64,000 bases of DNA from Pseudophaeobacter arcticus DSM 23566 (GTDB lineage: Bacteria > Pseudomonadota > Alphaproteobacteria > Rhodobacterales > Rhodobacteraceae). The stretch is from positions 1,337,934-1,401,933 of the forward strand of contig NZ_KI421507.1 in assembly GCF_000473205.1 (NCBI RefSeq). Direction: 5' to 3'. Position numbers and translations under genes: made by a program. Numbering within the stretch: the stretch's first letter is position 1; every line of letters starts with the position of its first letter. This document shows, piece after piece, positions 56,448-64,000 of the stretch. Under the pieces are notes generated by a model that was not told where the DNA came from, searched no databases, and was given only the letters and a program-made list of their open reading frames with translations.

Positions 56448-57692
56448 TCAATAATCACCGCTCGACATCATTGAATGCTCTTCCTCCAATGTTGTCAGAA
56501 CTTTGGAGTTGTGCTCCAGGGTTCGGTGCACCGGACATTTGTCGGCTATCTCCAGCAGCTTGTCACGTTGGTCTTCGCTCAAGGGGCCGCAAATTCGAAT
56601 GGTGCGGATAAACTGGTCGATCTTGGCCGGTCCCGAAGGCAGAACATCCTGCGCGTGGACCTTGTCATGCGAGATATCAACGCTGACGCTTTCGAGCGGC
56701 CAGCCTTTGCGACGGGCATACATGCGAATGGTCATCGAGGTACAGGCGCCCAAGCCAGCCGAGACAAAGCCATAGGGCGACATGCCGCGATTGGTGCCGC
56801 CATAGGCCAGGGGTTCATCCGCATGGGCATGATGATGAGGACCAGATTGGATATCCTGCAAAAACCCTGTGGGATCCGCCTCGGTGATCCGCAAGACGCC
56901 TTCGGGCGCGCCGGGGGGCGGTGCGGGAGGTGTTAGATCAATGTAGCGCCCGGCCCAGGCTGCGATCACCTCGGCGGCATATTCCGCATCCCGCGCTTTG
57001 CTGATCAGATGGTCGGCCTCATCCAGGGTGACAAAGCTTTTGGGATGTTTGGCAGCGGTGAAGATCTCTGCGGCATTTTCCACGCTCACGGTGTCATCCC
57101 GCGGCGCATGCATCACCAAGAGGGCGGCATTCAGCTCCTGGATGGCTGGGGTCAGAACTTCGGCCTGGATATCTTCGACAAAATCACGACCAATTACAAA
57201 GGGGCGCCCGCCGAGGCAGACTTCGGCCCGATCCTTGGACCGGATCTCGGGCAGGGCCGCGTCAAAGTGATGTGAGACATGGCCCGGATCAAAGGGTGCG
57301 CCCAGGGTGACAACGCCCTTGATCGTCGCGATGCCCGCCCGCGCGCGCAAAACGGCAGCGCCGCCCAGGGAATGCCCGATCAGCAGCGATGGCGACATGT
57401 CGCGCCCGGCAAGGTACTGCGCGGCAGCAATGAGATCAGCAACATTCGAGCTGAAGGTGGTATTGGCAAACTCCCCGTCAGAATGTCCAAGCCCGGTGAA
57501 ATCAAAGCGCAGCACGGCAATGCCCATGGAGGCCAGCCGTCCCGCAATACGCCGCGCCGCGGGAATATCCTTGGAACAGGTGAAACAATGGGCAAATAGC
57601 GCGGTTGCCAGCACGGGCCCGGCAGGCAGATCAAGCCGGGCGGAGAGGGGCTCACCGGAGTGGCCGGGAAAGGTGATGCGTTCGGTTGCCAT
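56448..57692 (-). CDS. Fused alpha/beta hydrolase and OsmC-like peroxidase
   Basis: A 414-residue fusion. The N-terminal half is an alpha/beta hydrolase (about residues 1-255): nucleophile in LLIGHSLGGAAV, an acid near APRDDTV and a His in LDEADHL. The C-terminal half is an OsmC domain (about 270-405) with both redox Cys, in GACTSMTIRMYARRKGW and DKCPVHRTL. OsmC proteins reduce organic hydroperoxides. The pairing suggests that lipid or ester breakdown and peroxide removal act together. The fusion is widespread in bacteria. It is divergent from the DUF1007-NicO operon, with an 18-base tandem repeat between. Confidence 0.92.
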   Translation of the reverse strand: MATERITFPGHSGEPLSARLDLPAGPVLATALFAHCFTCSKDIPAARRIAGRLASMGIAVLRFDFTGLGHSDGEFANTTFSSNVADLIAAAQYLAGRDMSPSLLIGHSLGGAAVLRARAGIATIKGVVTLGAPFDPGHVSHHFDAALPEIRSKDRAEVCLGGRPFVIGRDFVEDIQAEVLTPAIQELNAALLVMHAPRDDTVSVENAAEIFTAAKHPKSFVTLDEADHLISKARDAEYAAEVIAAWAGRYIDLTPPAPPPGAPEGVLRITEADPTGFLQDIQSGPHHHAHADEPLAYGGTNRGMSPYGFVSAGLGACTSMTIRMYARRKGWPLESVSVDISHDKVHAQDVLPSGPAKIDQFIRTIRICGPLSEDQRDKLLEIADKCPVHRTLEHNSKVLTTLEEEHSMMSSGDY

Positions 57693-57815
57693 GAGGAAAG
57701 GCCTTGTTGCTAGGGCTGTCTTAGATTGGGCAAGGCGGCGGCACAGGGCAAGGCGACTGCGGGAAACGTCACGGGAAGGTGAAGGAAAGAGACCGCGAAG
57801 GCCTCTCATTGGCTG

Positions 57816-57851
57816 CGAGCGAGACCTGGGCGACGAGCGAGACCTGGGCGA
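57816..57851. repeat. 18-bp perfect tandem repeat in divergent promoter region
   Basis: CGAGCGAGACCTGGGCGA occurs twice with no spacer at 57816-57833 and 57834-57851. It lies in the 280-base gap between the hydrolase-OsmC gene and the DUF1007-NicO operon, so it may be a slippage duplication or a pair of regulator sites such as iterons of a metal or stress regulator. Confidence 0.85.
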
Positions 57852-57971
57852 CCTGTTTTGACTGACGTGTTTGGAACTGACTTGCCTGCTCAGCATGAAA
57901 CGGCCGATCCTGCGCAACTATCTGCGGTGGAGCAATTGCAGCGGGCTGTCGCTGGCCGTAAGGTCCAGGTT

Positions 57972-58640
57972 ATGAAACCTCTGTTGCTTCTTCCTGCCCT
58001 GATCTCTGGCCTGATGCTTCCGGCATTGGGGTCGGCGCATCCTCATGTCTTTGTGGACACTGGCTTTGCCCTTGAGTTTGATGATGACAACCAATTGGTT
58101 GGGATTAAGGTCACCTGGCAATATGATGAATTTTATTCGCTTTTGATCACCGAAGATCTGTTTCTCGACAAGGATGGAGACGGCAAGCTCACCCCGGATG
58201 AACGCCAGCGTCTGATTGGATTTGATACCAATTGGGATGAAGGCTTTAACGGCGATCTGGAAATTCGCGCAGCGGGCCAGCTCTTGGCGCTGTCCGGCCC
58301 GATGCAGGCCACCACAGACCTGCGTGAGGGGCGGATCGTCAGCTCCCATGTTCGGCAACTGGAGCCCCCGGTGGCCATGCAGGATGGGCCGTTTTCGATC
58401 AAGGCTTTTGATCCGTCCTATTACACAGCCTATGAGATCAATCTGCCGGTGACCCTGTCGGACCAGCTGCAGGGGCTGTGCCTGCTGGAGCGGATCGAGC
58501 CGGATATCGCTGGCGGATTGGCTTTGATGCAGGCCCAGCTGCTGCGGCTGAACGCCGATGCCGATCTGGAAGAGAATGATATTCCGCTGATGGGCGGAGA
58601 ATTTGCCACGGAGATCCTGGTTACATGCCCCGCATCATAA
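57972..58640 (+). CDS. DUF1007 periplasmic protein
   Basis: A 222-residue secreted protein with signal peptide (LLLLPALISGLMLPALGSA), then HPHVFVDTGFALEF, a signature of DUF1007, and a Ca-binding-like DKDGDGKLTPDE segment. DUF1007 genes lie next to nickel/cobalt transporters of the NicO family, as here, and overlap it by 16 bases. A periplasmic metal-delivery role is likely by association. Start ATG 57972 is chosen so that the signal peptide begins properly; the frame is open to 57858. Confidence 0.88.
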   Translation: MKPLLLLPALISGLMLPALGSAHPHVFVDTGFALEFDDDNQLVGIKVTWQYDEFYSLLITEDLFLDKDGDGKLTPDERQRLIGFDTNWDEGFNGDLEIRAAGQLLALSGPMQATTDLREGRIVSSHVRQLEPPVAMQDGPFSIKAFDPSYYTAYEINLPVTLSDQLQGLCLLERIEPDIAGGLALMQAQLLRLNADADLEENDIPLMGGEFATEILVTCPAS

Positions 58641-59647
58641 AAGCCCTGGCCCTGGGCCTGGGCTGCATTGCCCTGTGTCTGTGTATCTGGTGGCTGTCGC
58701 GAGGGGCCTTGGCACCTTTGGGCGATTGGGCGGCGGGGCATCAACGCGAATTTCAAAATCGGATTGCCGGATCTTTGCGGGCGCTGCGGGCTGGGGAGCC
58801 CGGGGCGATTATGGCGCTGATGCTGCTGTGTTTTGCCTATGGGTTTTTCCACGCCATTGGGCCGGGCCACGGGAAAATCCTGGTTGGCGGCTATGGGTTG
58901 GCGCGCAAAACGCCCTGGCTGCGCCTGGGCGGTGTGGCGCTTTTGTCCAGCCTCGGCCAGGCGGTCACGGCAATTGTCTTGGTCTATGGTGCCATTTCGC
59001 TGTTGCAGCTGGGCCGCGACAGCCTGATCGGGCTGGCAGAAAAGACAATGGCACCAATCAGCTATGGGGCTATTGGTACGATTGGCCTGTGGTTGCTGCT
59101 ACGGGGCCTTCGCAAGCTCTGGCGCAGCGCCGCTGAGACTTCGCATGCCGCTCATGATCAGGGCTCTACGTCTGAAACAACGCAGGGCCAAGGTCATGGG
59201 GCTCATCACGCGCATGGCCACGATCACAGCCATCAGCATGACCCCAGCCACGACCACAACCATGGCGCATCAGAGGTCTGTAGCGATTGCGGTCATCGCC
59301 ATGGCCCCAGCCTGGAAGAGGTCAGCGGTCTGCAGTCCTGGCGCGAGGCCTTGGTTTTGATTGGAGGAATCGCGATAAGGCCCTGCACCGGAGCGTTGTT
59401 TGTTCTGGTCATCACCTGGCAGATGGGGATCGCTATGGCTGGCATCGCCGGGGCCTTTGCAATGGCGCTTGGTACCGCCTTGGTGACGATCACGGTGGGG
59501 CTTGCGGCGCTTGGTCTGCGCGGTGGGGCCCTGGCGGTTTTTGCCCGTACAGGCCGTGCGGCGCAGATGGTGCCTATTCTTGAGATCGGCGCTGGCTTTC
59601 TGGTTGTGCTGGTTGCTTCTGGGCTTTTGCTGCGCAGCCTTGCCTAG
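58625..59647 (+). CDS. Nickel/cobalt transporter, NicO (RcnA-like) family
   Basis: A 340-residue inner-membrane protein with about six helices. FAYGFFHAIGPGHGKILVGGYGL carries the NicO-type HxxxPGHxK motif, and IAIRPCTGALFVLVITW is the second conserved motif. A His/Asp/Ser-rich loop from about residue 185 to 235, with many HxH runs and a CSDC, lies in the middle, and may bind or sense the metal. It is expected to export or move Ni2+ or Co2+. Overlap with the DUF1007 gene shows they form one operon. Confidence 0.93.
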   Translation: MPRIIKALALGLGCIALCLCIWWLSRGALAPLGDWAAGHQREFQNRIAGSLRALRAGEPGAIMALMLLCFAYGFFHAIGPGHGKILVGGYGLARKTPWLRLGGVALLSSLGQAVTAIVLVYGAISLLQLGRDSLIGLAEKTMAPISYGAIGTIGLWLLLRGLRKLWRSAAETSHAAHDQGSTSETTQGQGHGAHHAHGHDHSHQHDPSHDHNHGASEVCSDCGHRHGPSLEEVSGLQSWREALVLIGGIAIRPCTGALFVLVITWQMGIAMAGIAGAFAMALGTALVTITVGLAALGLRGGALAVFARTGRAAQMVPILEIGAGFLVVLVASGLLLRSLA

Positions 59648-59793
59648 GAGGTTTGAAAACCAAAGGTCCGGCGCGATTTTACATTCAGCCATGGTCTGAA
59701 ATCTTGAGCCTGAAATCCTGAGGCTGCTAACTTGGGCCTGCTACCCTGGGCCTGCAATTTGATTGTCCCGAAAAACGACCCTGAAAGCCTCGC

Positions 59794-60549
59794 ATGATTC
59801 TGCAAAAATCCATCCCGTATAACCCGCTTGAAGAGGTACCGCTGCCTGGGATCAAGCCGATGAACCTTGCCGATTGGCTGCGCCCGGATGAGGCCTTTGC
59901 CGCGCAGGTGGCCTATCGGGCCGAGCTGTTGTCCAACAGCCGCGACAAGGTGCTGATGATGCATCCCGATGCGCAGATCGCTGCACAAGAGCTGCTGGAA
60001 CTGGTGCTTGACCATCGCTATGACGGCGCGCGGGATCATGTGGTCCTTCCGGATGGGACCAGGGTCACGCTTGACTGGCAGCAGCCTTTGGCGACTCTGG
60101 GGCAGATCTGCCAGGAAGATTTCTGTATTCTTGAACGCGCCGAAGGCAGCCCAGAGCACGTATTGACCGGCGCGGTGCTGTGTTTCCCTGCCAGTTGGAC
60201 GCTGGCAGAAAAGTTCATGCGCCCGCTTGTCGGGGTTCATGATACCGTCGACAGCTACGATAGCAAAATGGCATCGCGGGTTCAGCGTCTGTTTGACGGG
60301 GTGCAGGTGGGGCGGCCGCTGTGGCGGTTCAATGCGCTTTGGTATCAATCGCCTGAGCTGCACGCGCCGCGTGCAGAGCATGACCCCCGAGACCAAAGCC
60401 ACGGCGAGGATGCGCCCTATCTGCGCAGCGAGCAGCAGGTCATTTTACGTCTCCCCAAATGCAGCTCGGTGGTGTTTTCGATCCATACCTACATGGTGCA
60501 TCGCGATGACGTCATGGCGGAGTGGGGGCAAGATGTCGCTGCCAGCTAG
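59794..60549 (+). CDS. DUF3445 protein, haem-dependent oxidative N-demethylase-like
   Basis: A 251-residue protein of the DUF3445 family. Recognised from LPGIKPMNLADWLR, the central CFPASWTLAEKFMRPLVGVHDTV block, and the end TYMVHRDDVM. A relative, the oxidative N-demethylase HodM/dimethylamine system, demethylates amines. Only the fold is clear here; the amine substrate is not. The preceding gap carries the direct pair TGGGCCTGC (59733 and 59747). Confidence 0.85.
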   Translation: MILQKSIPYNPLEEVPLPGIKPMNLADWLRPDEAFAAQVAYRAELLSNSRDKVLMMHPDAQIAAQELLELVLDHRYDGARDHVVLPDGTRVTLDWQQPLATLGQICQEDFCILERAEGSPEHVLTGAVLCFPASWTLAEKFMRPLVGVHDTVDSYDSKMASRVQRLFDGVQVGRPLWRFNALWYQSPELHAPRAEHDPRDQSHGEDAPYLRSEQQVILRLPKCSSVVFSIHTYMVHRDDVMAEWGQDVAAS

Positions 60550-60661
60550 TTAGCCCTTGTCTGCTGCGGGGCAGGTAGGTGGGGCGCTCTGGCAGTGGTC
60601 ATCACCAGGGGCGGCCATCGGTATCGTCTGACCCGTATATACCACCAAGACTAGGGCGGAA

Positions 60662-61699
60662 TTATTGTGGCAGCAAAACCCGTGCTGCGGCCTGCACCAT
60701 GCCAGAGCCGTGCAGGAACAGGATAACCATCCCTGTCAGCAATGCGCGCACTGAAAGCACCAGATCGACACTTCGAATGCCATTTCCCATCATTGAAAGA
60801 ACCGCACGGGGCAGGGCAAAGAGCCAGCTCAGGCGGCTTTTGCCAAACACCGTCTGATAAGAGGCATGAGAGGCGACCGAGGGAACTCTGCGCCCTGATT
60901 TGGCGCGCGGTGTTCGGCGCCTGGGGCTGCCTTGGATCTCGTTGCAATGTTGTTCCAGACCTGCTGTTGCCTCATCGGCAGATCCAAACCGGGCTTGCCC
61001 CCGGGCGCGTTCGGCCTCGGCTTCGGCGCGGGCCTGATCCGCCATCCAAAGGCGCGACGCGGCGGCAGACATTTTTTTTGGTTTTTCCATGGCTGGAGCT
61101 GCCGCCACCAAAGTCCGGGCCAAATGGGGGGCGGGCTCTGGAGACTTTTGGACAGAGGAGGCATCAGCCATAACCTGTTCCAACAGCGCATCCGCCGCCA
61201 TAACCGCAGCCTCTGTATCGTTGACGACCATGGCAGGGGAGGCACAAAGCTCCACCGTGAGAGGCTCGTCCGCCGGGGTGAAAGCTCCAAGAAACTGTTT
61301 TGGCGTCAGAGGCCGGTTGGTCTCTTGCCAGAAAATGACCACAGGATCTAATGTTTCTGTCAGCCGTTTCAGGATCATGGCGAGCAGAATTTCCGAGATT
61401 TCCTGATCGCAGACCTCGGGAAAACAAGGGGTCATTGCCAGCTCGATATAGGCCGCCGGTGCCGGAATGCCGGGCGGGGTGCGTACGCCAAGCCGTAGTG
61501 GAATACGGCGCAGTCGCAGGCTGATCTTGTATTGATCGCCATCCAAGCCGATCCGATGCGGATCACGGGCATTGATCTGAAGTGCGGGATGGCCGAATTC
61601 TTCCAGTGTATCCAGCAGCTCTGTCAGCGCGAGTGTCAGTTTTTCTTCGCTGCGGTGTTCAAACCCCAGCTTGCCTTTATATTGCTCTACCTGTGCCAC
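60662..61699 (-). CDS. Protein of unknown function with C-terminal membrane segment (345 aa)
   Basis: A 345-residue protein that I do not recognise. It starts at a GTG (61699) with GGAGG nine bases upstream. The first 150 residues look like a globular alpha/beta domain with acidic stretches. A Lys/Ala/Glu/Arg-rich region (about 200-260, AAASRLWMADQARAEAEAERARG) follows, then a basic stretch, and a hydrophobic segment near 315-335 that could anchor it in the membrane. No catalytic motif stands out. It converges on the DUF3445 gene. Confidence 0.65.
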   Translation of the reverse strand: MAQVEQYKGKLGFEHRSEEKLTLALTELLDTLEEFGHPALQINARDPHRIGLDGDQYKISLRLRRIPLRLGVRTPPGIPAPAAYIELAMTPCFPEVCDQEISEILLAMILKRLTETLDPVVIFWQETNRPLTPKQFLGAFTPADEPLTVELCASPAMVVNDTEAAVMAADALLEQVMADASSVQKSPEPAPHLARTLVAAAPAMEKPKKMSAAASRLWMADQARAEAEAERARGQARFGSADEATAGLEQHCNEIQGSPRRRTPRAKSGRRVPSVASHASYQTVFGKSRLSWLFALPRAVLSMMGNGIRSVDLVLSVRALLTGMVILFLHGSGMVQAAARVLLPQ

Positions 61700-62063
61700 C
61701 GTCAGGGTCCTCCGTTCGGGGTGCTCTGCAGCAACAATAAGAGGGGATCTGGTTCAAAAGTGAGGCGGAGAGAGACAATAGATGAAGACGAATTCAGATT
61801 TTACTTTGCTGTTGTGATGTTTTGAATTCTTGTTTTATTACGGATGTTTATAGGGCGGATTTGTTCCGGGTATTGATGGAATTGGGCAAGAAAAGGGCGC
61901 TCTGCGGCCACTTTGATGCCGCATACCCTACAATCAGCCCCAAACGGCGGGATTGTTCCAGCCACAAAACACAAGGGTCAACAGCGGCGGAGTTGGGGGC
62001 GCAGTCGCAGGATTGTTTCCCCCCATGAGATGTCCCCAAAGACCTCCCTGATCTGTCGGCCTG
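61700..62063. other. Gap with no recognised gene between two leftward genes
   Basis: About 360 bases. The left half (61770-61870) is AT-rich, with GAATTC near 61789 and 61823, and looks like a promoter region for the GTG-start gene. A leftward 63-codon frame (61848-62039) lies in it but is not supported by a ribosome site or motif. Confidence 0.5.
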
Positions 62064-62870
62064 TTAGTTGTCGATCTGACGCCCCATGATGGCGAGCGAC
62101 TGTTGATAGACTGTTGCGGCGTTCCACTCTTTTAGGACGCGGTAATTGGGTTGGCCCTCCTGGTAGCCCTTGCCACGCTTCCAGCCCCGTTTTTGCAAAT
62201 AGCGCGCGGTTGAGGCGAGGGCGTCCTCCATATCATAAAAATTGACCCGCCCGTCGCGGTTCCAATCGACGCCGTATTCCAGCGCATTGCCGGGCAAAAA
62301 CTGGGTATGTCCCAGTTCGCCGTGTTTCGCCCCCAGAGTGGCAGGGGTGATGGCGCCCTGGTCCACCAGTTTCAAGGCTCCCAAAGCATGGGGTTCAAAG
62401 AAATCAGAGCGGCGGCAATCATAGGTCAGGGTGACAATGGCCGAGACAATCTGGCTATCGCCCATGTAGTTTCCAAAGGCGGTTTCCATCCCGTGGATGG
62501 CGATCAAGACCCCGGCCGGGACGCCGTATTTGCGTTCCAGGGCGGCGTAGAAATCTGCATGGCGCGCCCTGCGCTTGCGGCCCTGGGCCACAATGGTGGC
62601 AGAGCCGCGGATCTGCATGAATTTTTCCAGACTGTAGCGAAAGCTCTTTTGGTTGCGGTCTGCGGCGATGGTACGGGTGGCGTATTGGGCCTGCGCCAGG
62701 GCCTGCAGCCCCGCTGATTTCACCCCTGCACGGCGCGCGACCTTGGCAAAATCAGCTTTCCAGGCGTCAAACCCGGCAGCGCGATTGCCACAGGGGGCGG
62801 CGGCTGCGGGCAGGGCAAAACTGCTGACACCAAGGGTCAGGGCGAGGGCGGCAAAGGCAATGAGGCGCAT
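62064..62870 (-). CDS. Lytic murein transglycosylase, MltB family
   Basis: A 268-residue secreted enzyme with signal peptide (RLIAFAALALTLGVSSFALPAAA) and an SLT_2/MltB-like catalytic domain. The catalytic Glu is in IHGMETAFGNYMG, and GHTQFLPGNALEYGVDWNRDG is the next conserved motif. MltB cleaves peptidoglycan glycan chains with formation of 1,6-anhydroMurNAc. The start ATG at 62870 is chosen over the longer frame to 62909. Confidence 0.93.
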   Translation of the reverse strand: MRLIAFAALALTLGVSSFALPAAAAPCGNRAAGFDAWKADFAKVARRAGVKSAGLQALAQAQYATRTIAADRNQKSFRYSLEKFMQIRGSATIVAQGRKRRARHADFYAALERKYGVPAGVLIAIHGMETAFGNYMGDSQIVSAIVTLTYDCRRSDFFEPHALGALKLVDQGAITPATLGAKHGELGHTQFLPGNALEYGVDWNRDGRVNFYDMEDALASTARYLQKRGWKRGKGYQEGQPNYRVLKEWNAATVYQQSLAIMGRQIDN

Positions 62871-62979
62871 AAAATTGATCCTGAAAACAATTGAAACAAG
62901 TGCAATCAAAGTCTAACGGGCTGGCGGGGGGAGTCTAACGGGAAAACTGCGATCTGTTTCTCATTTCTGACGCAGGGCT

Positions 62980-64000
62980 TTAGCCAAAGGCACTGGCCGC
63001 AGACAGCGCCAACCCATCGGCCACCGCCGTCATGGCATTGCGGTTTTCGACCCTGGCATTGGGGCAGAGCTGACGCAGTCCTGCTTCAAGCGAAGAGAGC
63101 AGCGAGGAGCCACCGACCATGACCAGCCGATCAATCCGCACCGGAGCCACATCTGCCGTCTCTAATGTTTCAGCGGCGCTATGCGCAATCTGCGCCATCA
63201 TTGTGGCCAGGCTTTCCTGCATCAGGGCTTGCGAGAGCGGGGCAGAGAGGCCGCGTTCCAGGATGCGCAGGTCGATCCGTGGATCGGTCGCCATCGCACC
63301 ATTGGCCCCATTGGCCTGGATCTTGCCGCGCTCCACCGCAAAGGCCAGATCATGCCCCAGCTCGTCTTCCAGTACAGAAACCAGCCGGTTCAACTTGACA
63401 GGTTCAACCGCATATTTTGCCAGATCACGGGCGGCACGGCGGCTGTCAGCAGCATAGAGAAAAGGGATCATCTGCCAGGTGGCCAGATCGTTGAACAACC
63501 GGTTGGGGGCGGGCAGGGTCTCTTTGCCAAAGGCATTGCGGATCTGGCTGCCGCGCCCCAACAGCGGCATCACATGGTCAATGCTGATCTGGCGGTCAAA
63601 ATCGGTGCCGCCCAGGCGTATCCCGTGAGAGCCCAAAATGCGGGTCTCACCGCTGCTGTCCTGCTCAAAAAGGGTGAAATCCGATGTGCCACCGCCGATA
63701 TCCACAATCAGCCCCAGCCCCGCCGAGGGCGTTGCAGAGCGCACTGCGGCCTCGGGCTCATAGAGAAAGCGCACATCTTCAAACCCGGCTGCCAGGTAAC
63801 AATCGCGCAGATCAACCTCGGCCTGGGCATCGCGGGCGGGATCATTGCTGTGGAAATGCACCGGTCGCCCCGACAGCGCATGGGTGAATGTCTGATGTGT
63901 CGCGGCCTCGGCACGGGATTTCACCTCGGCCAGGAAGCGCGCAATGATCTGGATAAAATCGGTAACCTCGCCGTTGATGCGGCGCTCTTCGCGCAACAGC
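62980..64000 (-). CDS. Hsp70-family (YegD-like) chaperone protein, partial at right edge
   Basis: The C-terminal 340 residues of an actin-fold ATPase of the Hsp70 superfamily. The beginning is beyond the window (the reading continues past 64000). Landmarks: LIVDIGGGTSDFTLFE (phosphate 2), RLGGTDFDRQI and MVGGSSLL (adenosine). It stops after about residue 338 without a substrate-binding domain, as in YegD-like proteins. A partner or function is unknown. Confidence 0.9.
   Translation of the reverse strand, partial: LLREERRINGEVTDFIQIIARFLAEVKSRAEAATHQTFTHALSGRPVHFHSNDPARDAQAEVDLRDCYLAAGFEDVRFLYEPEAAVRSATPSAGLGLIVDIGGGTSDFTLFEQDSSGETRILGSHGIRLGGTDFDRQISIDHVMPLLGRGSQIRNAFGKETLPAPNRLFNDLATWQMIPFLYAADSRRAARDLAKYAVEPVKLNRLVSVLEDELGHDLAFAVERGKIQANGANGAMATDPRIDLRILERGLSAPLSQALMQESLATMMAQIAHSAAETLETADVAPVRIDRLVMVGGSSLLSSLEAGLRQLCPNARVENRNAMTAVADGLALSAASAFG

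Noticed and set aside
59733..59755. Direct pair TGGGCCTGC in the gap before the DUF3445 gene
   Set aside because: Only nine bases and in a low-complexity stretch of GCCTG motifs; too weak to call a site.
61848..62039. 63-codon minus-strand frame in the gap before the MltB gene
   Set aside because: No ribosome site, no motif and an odd Cys/Trp content; probably non-coding.

Overview
The window is chromosomal DNA from an alphaproteobacterium, most likely the Roseobacter group of Rhodobacteraceae. This rests on the heterotetrameric sarcosine oxidase operon (soxB-D-A-G), a System I cytochrome c maturation set split into ccmI and ccmABCDG, acnA beside ccm, DUF1289-ruvX-ccmI, DUF6455 and an Fe/Mn superoxide dismutase. 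No tRNA, rRNA or CRISPR array was seen.

Layout. (1) Positions 1 to about 8,900 look like the end of a decayed genomic island. It holds a partial SDR, a CDF metal exporter, a small unknown protein, a three-gene MacAB-like ABC exporter on the minus strand, and a plus-strand operon of CbpA co-chaperone, its modulator CbpM and a P1B-type ATPase. The edge has a BON-domain fragment and the 5' half of a tyrosine recombinase abutting dusA, a known integration target. (2) Positions 8,939 to 17,700 are core: dusA, then DUF1289-ruvX-ccmI on the minus strand, then soxBDAG with an extra 83-residue membrane protein between soxB and soxD. (3) Positions 17,900 to 24,700 hold three tandem paralogous secreted proteins of an unrecognised two-cysteine family, an FkbM methyltransferase, sodB, a lipoprotein, a LOG-family hydrolase and a LysM protein. 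(4) Positions 24,700 to 33,000 hold an Atm1-type ABC exporter, an endonuclease/exonuclease/phosphatase-fold protein, and an RND efflux pump with its adaptor. (5) Positions 33,000 to 46,700 are housekeeping: a YfgM-like protein, BamB, Der, a desaturase, an HhH/lysine-rich protein, SerS, YajC-SecD-SecF, an Mth938-like protein and CcmABCDG. (6) Positions 46,700 to 64,000 hold a DOPA-dioxygenase-like protein, a broken SDR, aconitase, a DUF1223 protein, an LpxL-type acyltransferase, a divergent FliG, PurB, DUF6455, a hydrolase-OsmC fusion, a DUF1007-NicO nickel/cobalt pair, a DUF3445 protein, an unknown protein, an MltB-type lytic transglycosylase and a partial Hsp70-like protein that runs off the right end.

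Themes. Metal handling recurs: CDF, P1B ATPase, Atm1, NicO/DUF1007, RND and MacAB pumps. So does envelope and secretion biogenesis: SecDF-YajC, BamB, YfgM, LpxL, MltB and Ccm. The best candidates for something undescribed are the tandem secreted two-cysteine family, the CbpA-CbpM-P1B-ATPase stress unit at the dusA island edge, the membrane microprotein embedded in the sarcosine oxidase operon, and a FliG lacking its EHPQ motif.
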